Below are positions 23,752 through 34,120 of a stretch of 64,000 bases of DNA, piece after piece. This DNA comes from Symsagittifera roscoffensis (lineage: Eukaryota > Xenacoelomorpha > Acoela > Convolutidae), in NCBI RefSeq assembly GCF_963678635.1, contig NC_087063.1, forward strand, positions 8,094,386 through 8,158,385. The letters run 5' to 3'. Within the stretch, counting starts at the first letter, position 1. Every line of letters starts with the position of its first letter. Position numbers and translations under genes: made by a program. A model generated the notes under the pieces. It did not search any database. It saw only the letters and a program-made list of their open reading frames with translations, and had not been told where the DNA came from.

Positions 23752-24914
23752 GTGTATGACAATCCTGAGTATGGGTTATAAAATGTGATGTAACCAATTG
23801 TCTTTTTGGTATATCTGTCGTATTTGTATATCACTTCAGTTGTTATAAACGGTGGTGGTAGGGATTGAGCTGTTATATTTGGTGGGTTTAATGGATAGGG
23901 ATGTTGAGTAATGTTGTTTAATTTAACCGTGATTTCGAATTTTAATTGTAGACTATTTTGTTGGAGTATTTGGATGTTATGATCACGAATGTCTTCGTGA
24001 ATGTCTTGTCTATATTGTAGTCTATTTAGTGCCCAGTTGTGGAGTCGGTTACTTTCAGGGTGTTGTCCAAATAATGGTGGAGGTGCTGTGAATGTATTCC
24101 AGTCTAGTCTTAAAGGAATATTTGTTGATGATTGTTCTCGATATCTAGCGTCGAGGTTATTTGGGAAATTTAAGTTAAAAGGTGGTGGTGAAATCTGACT
24201 GATTGATGGTGTTGATGGTAGTGATAATGTTTCTTGTAGTGATGAGGATGTTGTCGTATCCGTACAAATATCTATTGGATCATTGATTAAATTTGGTTCA
24301 CCTTGTGTGAATGAATGTGTTGTCCAATATGGTAGTCGTGATGTTTGGTTTGTAGGGTTAAAGGGATTTTCACGTATTTGTTCAGATGTTGGTGTTGAAC
24401 CTAAGTAATCTGAGGGTAGGCTTGAGGTGCTACGTTGTGAAAGAAGCGTATGGGTTTCTGGTAATATACCGATGGGGTTTTCTGGAGTACTTTGTGATGG
24501 GGATTGAGGTATATCAAAATGAACTCGGGGAGTTTGAAAATTTCTGTTTCGTCGAGGATGTATAATTTGTCTATTTATTTCGACTGTTTTTTGGTTTTGA
24601 CTAGGATTTCGTATTCTACTTAATTCTTGTGGTAGTGTTGGGTATAAGTTATATGTTGGTTCGCTTAAAGGTGCTTGTCGTTGAACTGGTTCTAGCGGTT
24701 CAGATAAGCGAGCGTGTCGTTCTTCAAAGGTATATGGGTTATCTTGAAAAGAAATTCGTGTGGATGTTTGGGGGTTTTGGGTATTTGAAGATGGTGTTGG
24801 GTTATCTTGGGATGATGTCGGTGAAGACTGACTGAGTGATTGTTGGTTAGCAATTTTTGATGGCTTTTTATTTATTCTTTTAGTGGAAAAATTTATGTTT
24901 TTTATAGTATTCTT
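23739..24914 (-). CDS. ORF-P: 391-codon Pro/Ser/Thr/Asn-rich ORF lacking any ATG
   Basis: I read this frame codon by codon. It is open from the codon after TAG (24915-24917) to TAA (23739-23741), with no stop and no ATG anywhere. It is equally open, and also ATG-free, in copy 2. The first two thirds are low-complexity (SSPTSSQDNPTPSS-like). The last third is more ordered, ending in a Tyr-rich segment (YKYDRYTKKTIGYITFYNPY). The opening TAG is part of a pyrimidine-rich TTCTAG|A that looks like a 3' splice site. It also overlaps the end of the 62 aa ORF in the +1 frame. It may therefore be expressed by splicing, frameshift or non-AUG initiation. Function unknown. Confidence 0.7.
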   Translation of the reverse strand, partial: KNTIKNINFSTKRINKKPSKIANQQSLSQSSPTSSQDNPTPSSNTQNPQTSTRISFQDNPYTFEERHARLSEPLEPVQRQAPLSEPTYNLYPTLPQELSRIRNPSQNQKTVEINRQIIHPRRNRNFQTPRVHFDIPQSPSQSTPENPIGILPETHTLLSQRSTSSLPSDYLGSTPTSEQIRENPFNPTNQTSRLPYWTTHSFTQGEPNLINDPIDICTDTTTSSSLQETLSLPSTPSISQISPPPFNLNFPNNLDARYREQSSTNIPLRLDWNTFTAPPPLFGQHPESNRLHNWALNRLQYRQDIHEDIRDHNIQILQQNSLQLKFEITVKLNNITQHPYPLNPPNITAQSLPPPFITTEVIYKYDRYTKKTIGYITFYNPYSGLSYTCIF

Positions 24915-25068
24915 CTAGAAAAAGAATTAGGAGGATTGTTGCTAGGGCGAATGTGATGATTTCTTTCTTTATACATTTGCATATTGTCAAGATGAGGGAT
25001 GATAGAAATGTTATAAAAATTACAAATAGTAAAAAAATATCTGTTCTACTAAAAATGGTTCGTATCAT
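24880..25068 (-). CDS. 62 aa protein with two hydrophobic segments (viroporin/small hydrophobic type)
   Basis: The sequence runs from MIRTIFSRTD through IFLLFVIFITFLSSLILTI (first membrane segment), CKCIKK, IITFALATILLILFL (second segment), to EEYYKKHKFFH. Copy 2 keeps it intact with four replacements in 62 residues. It lies between pol and env and overlaps the beginning of ORF-P. Two short membrane helices with a basic turn match the layout of small ion-channel or accessory membrane proteins of viruses. It could also be the N-terminal membrane anchor of a frameshifted 62 aa-ORF-P product. No homologue is recognised. Confidence 0.65.
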   Translation of the reverse strand: MIRTIFSRTDIFLLFVIFITFLSSLILTICKCIKKEIITFALATILLILFLEEYYKKHKFFH

Positions 25069-25871
25069 TTAGATAAGTTTTGTGAATCGTACCTGTGGAT
25101 ATAGTCAATAGCTTTTGAAAGCTGGAGGTATAGTTCAAATATGGAATAGAAAATTTAAAAAAAAATTGCAAAAAATGATTAAGATTATTACAAAAGATTC
25201 AAAGGTATCAAAAAGAAATATGATTAAAAGTTTAAATATCGTTAAAAAGTTTATGAAAATATTGAGTATTAAGTTGACTGGTCGAGAGAAGAGCATTTAA
25301 GAAATGGCTTCTCGATCGAATATTTTTTGTTGTTTGAGGCAATTTTCAAGTGTGGTCGGATTATTTATTGGTTTTTTGACAAGTGGGTTGAGTTTTGTGA
25401 AAAATTGTTGGGGGCGAATTTTATGGTGATCGGGAGGTCTTCTTTGTCTTTATTTTTATTTGTCAAGTGATCTGGGGTATTTTTGAGATTTTTATACTTT
25501 AGGCTAATTAAATTGGTCGTTCTTTTACTTTAGGCTAATTTAACATATTTGTTTGGGGGGTATTTGAGATCGGAGTTGGGGAAATATTGTTGATCTTTGG
25601 GTTATTAGATAAGGGAGGGTTATGATATTATGGTGGCATTTATTTTAGTTGTCAAGTTGGAGTGGTTTGCTTATTTTTGACCTGGAGGTCGCAAAGTTAT
25701 AGTTATAGATATGCCTGGAGTTTAATATCGTTCGTCTAGTTGGAAGGTGACGGATTGGATGAATCCTATTGGCTAATTTTGAACTAGAATCGTTGCTTGT
25801 TTGTCAGTATGCTATTTTGAAAAATGAAAGTTCAAAATGTTTCAGAGGTGCAAAGATTATGAAATATAAAA
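25069..25871 (-). other. pol-to-62 aa spacer (non-coding)
   Basis: About 0.8 kb with no credible frame on the element strand in either copy; the copy 2 equivalent is 58208-59028. A 'ctttaggctaatt' phrase occurs twice, near 25500 and 25530. Its position suggests a place for a subgenomic promoter, intron or RNA signal; none can be named. Confidence 0.5.
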
Positions 25872-26457
25872 TTAAAGCTGTTTTTGAAATTCGACTTTCT
25901 TTAATATTTTAGACTGTGGAATGAATGTTTTATAGTTTTTACGTGGTTGATTTCTAAGTCGTGATGACTCTCTATGTTCTAATTTGTCGATTAGTTCTTG
26001 GGGTATTGTTTTTTCTGTCATTTTTCTATTTTTTCTTTCTTTTTGAGGTATATTTTGATCTAGCTTTTTTGTATTGTTTTTCGTTATAGTTGATTTTTTA
26101 TTTTGGTTTTCGAGATGAATGTCATGTTGTTCTTTTGTTTTATTCTCCGTATGTGGTGGGGTATTTTGAATAACTTTTAAACCTGTGAAAGAATATAATT
26201 GAGTTAGTTCGCGTAGTGCGTATTCTTTTGGGTAATAAGGTAATAGGTTGTTTCGGTGTTGAACAATTTCTTTTTTGTTTGAGTCGGTAATTTTATATGT
26301 GACATCAGTGGGTTTAGCAATTATTTGGTATAGTCCTTTTCGAAGGGGTTGTAATTTTTTAGAGATTCCTTTTTCAGTGTTAAAATTAGGTATTAAAACA
26401 AATGTTCCAATTTTTAAATCGGAGGCTGGTGTAAAGCGTGAATTTATTTGTTCATTA
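25872..26457 (-). pseudogene. pol: Integrase C-terminal part (GPY module and basic tail), copy 1
   Basis: After a frameshift near 26445, the frame of the integrase C terminus resumes and ends at TAA 25872-25874. By comparison with copy 2 it carries the GPY/F motif (RKGPYQIIAKPTDVTYKI) typical of Ty3/gypsy integrases, then a Lys/Asn/Gln-rich basic tail of about 110 residues. No chromodomain is apparent. Confidence 0.7.
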
Positions 26458-27106
26458 ATGTTTTGTCTTTGTAACAGTTTTTTGTTACTTTATGGTAAAT
26501 TTCATTGTGTTTTTTATCTCTGTTTAAAATCCATTCGGTGTGTGTACCGGAGGCTAATTTAAGAATTTGTGGGTGATGAAAATGATCTTCATCGTGTGTA
26601 TGTAAAGGTAAGTTATAACGAATTGAGTCTTTATTCGGTTGAAAATAACTTTGTGCATTTTTATGAGAGTTTGCTGTAAACATAATTGGTTTGCGTGGCT
26701 TTTGATTAAAAACCATTTCATATGGTGACATTCCTAGAGTTGTCGTGATTTGTGAATTATATGCTAAGGGAAATAGTTTTACATCTGCTGACCATTCAGT
26801 GTATTTTGTGTCATTTCCATTGATGATACATCTAAGATATTCTTGTAGTGAACGGTTCATACCTTCGACTAAGCCGTTTGTCCAAGGTGCATGAAAAGTA
26901 CGTGGTTTGTGTTTGATGTTATATAAATGACATAATGTGATGATTTCGTTTTTTATGAATTCTGTACCGTTGTCTGTAACTAAAATTTCTGGTAGTCCGA
27001 ATTTAGCTATCCAGTGTTCATAGAGTGTTGTGTAAGCGTAATAAGCGTTACAATGCGGTACTGGGTTAAGTGCTACATATTGTGTAAATGCGTCAACAAT
27101 TACCAT
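26444..27106 (-). pseudogene. pol: Integrase catalytic core, copy 1
   Basis: The frame begins MVIVDAFTQYVALNPV. It holds the second catalytic Asp in LVTDNGTEF and the catalytic Glu in NGLVEGMNRSLQEYL, with normal spacing for a DDE retroviral integrase. It is cut off upstream from the first Asp (FDTKGP) by a frameshift near 27105 and downstream by another near 26445. DNA-strand transfer is the expected family function, but this copy cannot make the whole enzyme. Confidence 0.85.
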
Positions 27107-27611
27107 AATTTAGGAGTTTTCTTTCGGATGAGGGTGTAATTGGTCCTTTTGTATCAAATGAAATACGGTGGTTAAAGTACAAACTTTGTCCTTTAAAATC
27201 TTGTTTTTGTGCTATTTGTTTTTGATTTGGATAAGGTTTATTTAGCTGACATACTATACAATCATTGCATAGTACTTTTATCCAAATTGGTGCATTTGGA
27301 AAATAAAAGTTTTGTATGAAATTTGAATATGTTTTCTCTGATCCAGAGTGTCCTTTAATGTTTTGTGTATGTGAAATATTAAAAGCTATAAGAATCATAC
27401 TTAGGGGGAGACAGGGAACTGTAGATTCGTTTAATTGGTATTCTAGAAGGTCTGTGTTTTCGTTAATTGTTGTATTATTAAATTTTCGAAAATATCTGAG
27501 GATTGTTTTATTTCCTAAAATAGTTGTATCTGCCTTGACGGGTTTAGTTTTATATTTGTGCCATGATTTTAGTTGTCTAATTACTGGGTCAAGATTTTGA
27601 TATTGTTTCAA
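27093..27611 (-). pseudogene. pol: Integrase zinc-binding N terminus, copy 1
   Basis: It contains the HHCC-type region (IKGHSGSEKTYSNFIQNFYF then LCNDCIVCQLNKPYPN) and the first catalytic Asp in ISFDTKGPITP. The frame is open upstream to the frameshift near 27776; 27611 is simply an internal Met. It ends by a frameshift in an A-rich stretch just before the catalytic core. Confidence 0.8.
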
Positions 27612-27769
27612 AGTATTAATTGTAATTTTATCTGTTGGGGGGAGAAAAATGTTTTCAATTTCTAATTTAGATAAAGGAATTGTATCAAGTGGGTCATGGA
27701 GGTCAAAAACTTGATTTATTGTGTATTTTGAATCGTTTGTTTGTGGTCCTGATAAATTTATTTTATCAG

Positions 27770-28336
27770 TTAGATTTTTTTTTCAATTAATGGAAAAAGG
27801 TCTTTTTTATGCGAGTGTTGTTTTACTCTTTTTTGTTGGGTGTTATTTTTTATCCATTGTGAGTATGGAATTGGTTTGAAAGTCGATGTTCCAAGTAGAT
27901 CAACTTCGTAGTGGTTATTTTGGCAATCTAAATAAAGTGGGAAGTGTTGTAGATTGTTTATCTGTGATTGTTCAACGTCAGTTTTTACTGCATATTTGCA
28001 TTCTAGTCGGGGTGATGTTTCGTTTTCTGCAAGGTAAAATTTTATATTTTTGGGTATTTCAACTGTAGTTTTACGTGTAAGTAATTCAGGTGGTGTATTT
28101 CGACTTAAAGTGTCTGGTAATGCAAGATTCTTTCCTGCTGTCCAAACTATATGTAAGTTTGGGAATTTCATTAGAATTAATTGAAATCTATAAACTCGGT
28201 GATTTGGATTAGATTTTTGTGTAAAGAGAAAAATGATTGGTTTGTGATCTGTGAATAAAACTGTTGGATGTTTTGATCCAAGTATTAGAAATTCATATTC
28301 TGTTAGTGTATATATTATGGCTGTACATTCTCTCAT
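27770..28336 (-). pseudogene. pol: RNase H C-terminal half and linker to integrase, copy 1
   Basis: It contains MRECTAI (catalytic Glu), LFTDHKPI (Asp) and NLALPDTLSR (Asp), the last three carboxylates of Ty3/gypsy RNase H. The first (CDAS) lies upstream in the adjoining frame. It is separated from the upstream part by a TGA where copy 2 has CGA (28351-28353), and ends by a frameshift in an A run at about 27780. Confidence 0.8.
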
Positions 28337-28515
28337 TAGAGTTGAGAGTCACAGCTCTGCTTGAGTGAATAAACGAGAATTTGCTGATATAAGGTTCATT
28401 TTGTTTGTACCATTGTGTGATTGTAATAATGCTGCGCCGATGCCAAAATTCGAAGCATCGCACATTGCATAGAATGGTTGATTTGGATCTGGAATTGTAT
28501 TCGAAATTTGTTCAG

Positions 28516-28887
28516 TTAAGAGTTTTTTAATTTCTTCAAATCGTACTTGATGTTCTGTGTTCCATTCAAAATCATTTGTTGTCTAAGTATATTATAGAAA
28601 GGTCTTAGGTATAATTGCATTTTATAGACATATTTGCTTAAAAAATTTAACATTCCAAGGAATTCTTGGATTTTCTTTTTGTTTGTTGGTGGTTGGAGCT
28701 TTTGAATAGCATCAATGCGTGTTTTTAATGGAGTGATTGTTTTTCTTTCTATATTATGTCCTAAGAATTTAACTCGTGTTAAAAAGAAGTGTGACTTGTC
28801 GGGAGCGGCCTTCAGATTTTCGTTCTGAAGTATTTTGTGATAGTGTTCTAAAACATTAAACATTTCTTCTTTTGTCTGTGATTGCAA
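28516..28887 (-). pseudogene. pol: RT palm/thumb and connection segment, copy 1
   Basis: This frame follows the YLDD box. It includes KSHFFLTRVKFLGHNIERK and KKIQEFLGMLNFLSKYV, standard Ty3/gypsy RT landmarks. It is preceded by the premature TGA at 28936 and ended by a frameshift near 28575, where copies 1 and 2 differ in a short A-rich stretch. Confidence 0.85.
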
Positions 28888-28935
28888 AAAAACATCGTCT
28901 AAGTAGGTGATTGCGTTTTTCTTAAGTATTAGTGG

Positions 28936-31900
28936 TCAAAAAATTTTGCTCATAAAAGCTGAAAATGCTGCTGGTCCTATGGATATACCATAGAATAGGC
29001 GGTTGAATTCATATTGCTGATTTCCAATAACAAATTGTGTTAAGCGTCGCGATTGTTCATCTAGTGGCATTAGATTATATGCACTATTCATATCTGCGGT
29101 TGTAAAGTATTTTCCGTTTATTTTTGTTAAAATAACTTGTATTGGTTCAATAGGCCAATTGCATTTTGATTCGTCTATTAGTGAATTAAGATATCTAGCG
29201 TCTAGAACTATTTTTAATGATTCTCCTTTTGCTAGGATGATAACAGGGTTGATAAATGTGTTACCTTTTGGTTGTTCTTCTTTGTTTACCGGTGAGATTA
29301 TATTGTATTGTTCTAAAATATCGAGTAATCTGTTCACTTTATCGTGTAAATGAATTGGTACTTTACTTGCTCTTTGTTTTTTGAAAACTGCGTCAGGTTT
29401 TAATGGGAGATGTAGTGATGAACTGATTTTGCCAACATCAAATTTAGATGTTGCATAGACTGATGAATATTTTATTAGCTGTTTGGCTAATTTATCAAAT
29501 TCGTCTTGTGTTATTTGTGAATGTTGGAAGTTAAACATTGTTAAAAATTTCTGTTGATTCTCTGTATAGTTATTTATGTTGAATGTAGGTTTGAAATATG
29601 GGGTTTTTGTGAAATAATCTGTATTTCTTTTTTCATTACTTATTATATTATTTATGGATAATTCTTCATTAAGAATTGTGGATTGACAAATATCTAATAA
29701 TTGGAGTATATTATTTACGCGGTATGCTTTTTCGTGTACTGGTGATATCGTAGCGTTGGTTTCGCAATAGCCTAAAAGTCCTAAAGTTAGTGTTACTTGA
29801 TAGGGTGTATTGTTGTATACATGTAGAGAAATAATATCTGAATTCGAGTTTTTCAAATATTTTTTGGATGAGATTGTGATTTTGAAAAACTTATGGATAG
29901 GTTTGAATTCAAAATCTGACATATAGAGTTGTTGTCTATTTTGTTTTTTATCATATTGGTGAACTTGTTTTATTGAAAAATTATATATGTTTCCTGATAG
30001 TGGTTTCAGGTGTTTTCTTTGTTGATTATGTATCGGATAAAATTTTGAAAAGAATGGTGGTTGTTTATTTAATCTTTGAAAAAATGTTAGGGATGTGTCT
30101 TTTATTTTTGTGTAATTATCTTTGATTAGTATTTTACTATTCAAAATGTTGATTGTTGGTATATATTTAGAGATAAATGGTATTCCAATGATATTGTGTT
30201 TAATATCAGTGATATGAAATATTTGTTTAAATGGTTTATTTAAAATTTTATTTTGCTCTATTGTTCTTGTGGGGAGAAGAAATAATTGAATTTTTCCATA
30301 GTTTACCAATGTTGATCCTTGTGCTGTTGCTAGTTTACTGGAGGTTTCAAGAGGCGTTATTTTTGGGTGTAATGATTTTATCTCATTCCATGTGGGAATG
30401 TTTATTATGTTTGATTCTGCTCCTGAATCAATTAAAAAATCAATTTCAAGATCTGGTGGTTGAAATTCTTTGTTTCTTGGGCTTTCTAAAAGAAATGGTA
30501 TTGTCCAAATTTTTTCTTTGGGTTGTTCTTTTTGTATATTTTGATAGATGTGATTTGTTTTCAAGCATTTTGTTTTGTCATTTTCATTGGATTGATTTGT
30601 AGTGTTGATTTCGTTAGTTTCTTGTGTCGTTTGTGTAGAATGGATGGGTTCAATATAATAATTGTGAAGGAGTTCTAATTGATTTTCATATATATGTGAT
30701 GAAAAAGGTTGTTCATATATAATAGGTTCGTAGTCATTTTCGACTGCTATCATATTGATGGAAATATTGTTTCCTGTATCACCTTCTGAATCTGATGATT
30801 CACAGTTTATTTGATTTAGTTGTAGTTCGTTATTTCCTGTGTCATCAATACCTGGGGGGTCTGATGTTGTTTCTGGGTTTGATTGTACTTGATTAATATT
30901 TCTTTGATGTTTAGGTGTACTACTTCTGTGGCGATTGTTAGAATTATTATAATGGTTATTATTCCTGTGTGGTGATTGGGAATAATTTCTATAACGGTTA
31001 TTATAATTTGAATGTCGATTTTGTGAATTATTTCGTGATCTGTTTTGATAATTATTGTTTGGTCTGTTATAGTTTGATCTATTATATGAGTTATTCCTTG
31101 ATCGATTGTTCGGGTAATTCTGGTTTCGGTTGTTTGAATAACTTCTATTTCGATTATTGGAGTAGTTTCTATTTCTATAGTATGATGAGTTTCGTGATTG
31201 ATTGTTTGGATAGTAATTATTTCTTGATTGGGAATTAGATCTAGAAACAAATTGTGTTGTATTTGAATTTGATCTGGAGTAGTTATTTCGCCTATTTGGT
31301 CTATTATAATGGTTTTGTGATGAATTTTGCGTATTTCTTCGTTCTGGTGATCTTCCTCTATAACTTGAGTTATATGGTGATTGAGTTCTCGTGTAATTGG
31401 TATTGTTCGGAAGTGGTTTTCCTGAACTATTGTTGCTGTATTTATTTTTGTTCGGTAGATTTTGATCTTTTTTCATGTACTGATAGAATGATTTATTTGG
31501 TTCCTTATATTTTTGAGGTTTGTTTTGATTGTCCTGTTGTTTTTGTCTACATTCAGAAATACTATGTCCGTATCGTCGGCAATAATTACACCATTTTTTG
31601 AAAGATGGTTTGCCTTTAAAGTTTGGGTGTTTTTCGTAAATATTGAGTATTTCAGTGATTTTTTCAACGAGGTCTGTATCTGATTCCTGTATATTGTTGA
31701 TATTTGTGGTATTTGCTTCAATTCGGTTAACATATTGTAATTTCAGATTTTCTGTTTCTTCAAGTTTCATTGTGATTTCCGCTTGCTCAAGTTTGTCTAC
31801 TAGTTTTCGAAAATCTAAATCGGGCTCTCGAATTGAGGAGGGATGGGATGCTCTCTTTTTTATTGCTATTCTCCTTAATTGAGGTGTTAAGGTCATCATT

Positions 31901-32925
31901 AAGATTTCTGTCATTTTTGTGTTTTTGTAGTCGTGTGTATTTAGTGAGTATGCTTTTCGAACTAGTGTTTCAATACGTACTGCTAATTGTTTGATGGTTT
32001 CATTTGGTAATCTGCGAATTTCATTACATAAAACTCTTTGTTGTTGTTTGTTTCTTTCGGAGTCAAACATTTTTGAAAATTCTTGTGTAAATCTTTTCCA
32101 ATTTGATTTTATTTCTATAGGCAATACTGAAAACCATTTTTGGGCTGCGCCGTCTAAGGTTGTCTGTATCAACGCTGTGCGTCGATGTATCCAATTTTGA
32201 TGTAGTGGCGTATTAATTGGTTCAGGTCCTATATTTAAAATTAAATTTGCTGTTACTGCATTTAAATAATCTTCTACAGAATATTCAGGGTCTGTTCCTG
32301 TGAATACCATTAATGGTTTGTTTGATGTTATTGATGATCCACCCATAAGGTATGGATTCATTGTCATTTGTAATGATTCTGCTGCATTTGGCATTTGTGA
32401 AAAATTCGAAAGTTGATTTTTTGTTATTTCGTGTTGTTGAAGGTAATATGGAAGTGGTATTTCATTTTGCATTTGTGTTGGTTGATACGAGTGTGTAATC
32501 ATTTGGTTTTGTGGCTGAATTGGTTGAAAAGATTGTGCATTAATTGGGTTTTGCATTTGCATTGGTTGTTGATTTTGTGTATCTGTTGGGTGTGGGGAAA
32601 AATTTCTATGATATGTATATGGTTTTTGCACTCCTTGTCCACGATATTCTTGAGTGTATGGTGCAAATATATCTGGTTGTAAAAAACCATCATCAGAGGA
32701 TAAATAATCCGTTTGATGAGATGCTTGCTTTTTATTTTTATTCTGTTGAAAGAATGGGTAATTTTCACTACGATCCTGTGGAGGATGTGAATTAGTTTGA
32801 AAATTTACTGAGTTGGTTGTTGCCATTGGGTTATCCCAATATCGAGATCTTATCTGATTATTATTATTTTTTGGGGGGATAGTTTGTTTTTGATGATTGT
32901 GCGTAATTATAATTGTGTTCCGCAA
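28936..32925 (-). pseudogene. gag-pol: gag-protease-RT frame with premature stop before YLDD (copy 1)
   Basis: 1,329 codons. In order: a Gln/Pro/Asn-rich N terminus; a Ty3-type capsid from about residue 205 (FTGTDPEYSVEDYL, TTLDGAAQKWFSVLP); a CCHC knuckle near 446 (CNYCRRYGHSISEC); a long Arg/Asn/Ser/Tyr-rich tail, about 500-690; protease near 832 (FLIDSGAESNII); and RT from about 1180 with the first catalytic Asp in TTADMNSAYNL near 1274. The stop (TGA for CGA in copy 2) falls between that Asp and YLDD, removing the RT active site. The frame overlaps ORF1 by 62 bases in the +1 relation. It could start at its own ATG (32925 or 32824) or by frameshift from ORF1. Confidence 0.9.
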
Positions 32926-34120
32926 AAGTGTTTTTTGTGAACGTTCTGCGTGTTTTTGACGGTATTGTCATAGGTCTATATGTTTGATAATCCATTTGTG
33001 AATATTTTGGAGCAACCGAAGGTTTAACGGTTGATTGTAAGGTTACCTGTGCTAGTGAAGTGTTTGTATTTCTTGGTGTTGTTAAATTTGGACGTATTGG
33101 TGAAATACTTTGTTGTGTAGTTGTTGTTGTTTGTACAATTTCTTCATTTATGAAGTGTGATGGTGTTTGAATATCTTGTTGAGTGAGGTTCCTAGTTCCA
33201 TTAAGGTTTTCATTGTGTATGACGGTCGAGTTTAAGCTGTTATTTCGCGTATCGGGTAAAAATGTATTGTAGTTTAATGGTGTTGCATCAATCGTTAATG
33301 TTACTACTCTTACATAATCTCTGGTATAAGATATTGTACTTATTGCTTGACTTGCAATTGATTGTGGGATATTTATAAATGCATTATGAGACCATTCGGG
33401 GTCCCAAACGTAGTCTGACTGTTCTATGATGGCGGTATCATCGTTTGGATTTTGAGGTCTGAAATTTTTTCTTGCTTGTGAAATTAAATCTATATTATGT
33501 GTGAAATATTCTATTATAAACCATGCCAAAATTTTTTGTAAGTCATGTTTTGTATGTTGTGAAACATCATCTTTAGTGAAATTTTCTTTAATTATATGTA
33601 GAAAAGTTGAAAATAGTTTGATTTCATGTCGTACCTTTATATGTTTGGATGTCTCTGTCGGTGAGACACTTGGGATTGGAATTTCGTTCTCTAATATTGA
33701 GATATAACTATATATTATGGCAAAAACTTCATTAGTGAATATGGAGTTTGCTCTTTGTGAGTTATGATATTGTATGATTTTTATGTATTCTGAGAATACT
33801 TTTGAAAATTCTAAATCAAGGTCGTCTGTTTGAATTACATATTTGCGGTGATTCGGGTTTGGTGAGGTGAAATCTATGGTGTAGATTCCGTAGTGTTGTG
33901 TCAAATTACATATATCTTTCAGATAGTGATCAATAATTTGTCTTTTGATTTTTACATTTGAGAACTCTGCTTTACATGGGCTGATTCCGGGTTCAAATAA
34001 ATTTAGTAGTAAATTCTTGCAAAGTATATGCTGTCCTCTATCATTAGGTGCATCTACGAGGAAGGGGAAGATATTGTCATCATCTGGACTATCTTCACTT
34101 GGAGTGTGTGTTTGGCTCAT
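32864..34120 (-). CDS. ORF1: 418 aa protein of unknown function
   Basis: An intact frame, also intact in copy 2 (about 27 replacements and one indel over the shared length). The N-terminal 240 residues look globular and helical (for example HIIKENFTKDDVSQ, LQKILAWFIIEYFTHNIDLI). The last 180 are Thr/Asn/Gln/Pro-rich, ending in a basic segment and PPKK at the homopolymer. It starts 26 bases inside the end of ORF0. Its place before a complete capsid suggests a matrix-like or separate structural protein. That is inference; no family is recognised. Confidence 0.75.
   Translation of the reverse strand: MSQTHTPSEDSPDDDNIFPFLVDAPNDRGQHILCKNLLLNLFEPGISPCKAEFSNVKIKRQIIDHYLKDICNLTQHYGIYTIDFTSPNPNHRKYVIQTDDLDLEFSKVFSEYIKIIQYHNSQRANSIFTNEVFAIIYSYISILENEIPIPSVSPTETSKHIKVRHEIKLFSTFLHIIKENFTKDDVSQHTKHDLQKILAWFIIEYFTHNIDLISQARKNFRPQNPNDDTAIIEQSDYVWDPEWSHNAFINIPQSIASQAISTISYTRDYVRVVTLTIDATPLNYNTFLPDTRNNSLNSTVIHNENLNGTRNLTQQDIQTPSHFINEEIVQTTTTTQQSISPIRPNLTTPRNTNTSLAQVTLQSTVKPSVAPKYSQMDYQTYRPMTIPSKTRRTFTKNTFAEHNYNYAQSSKTNYPPKK
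32867..32878 (-). promoter_or_regulatory. C6A6 homopolymer at the ORF1/gag frame junction (copy 1)
   Basis: On the element strand six C are followed by six A, then T. This sits exactly where ORF1 ends (TAA 32864-32866) and the gag-pol frame is already open. Here gag is +1 to ORF1. The same place in copy 2 reads C12-G-A6 (51217-51235), and gag is -1 to ORF1. It is a candidate slippage or frameshift site, or simply an unstable microsatellite. Confidence 0.55.

Noticed and set aside
21395-23759. Plus-strand hydrophobic ORFs across env (for example 22239-22451, 23505-23759)
   Set aside because: Complement shadows of the env coding strand.
30231-31601. Long Phe/Leu/Tyr-rich open frames on the plus strand across gag (also at 52501-52848 and 53503-54013)
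   Set aside because: They lie opposite the real gag-pol frame. Their composition is what the complement of an Asn/Gln/Lys-rich coding strand gives.
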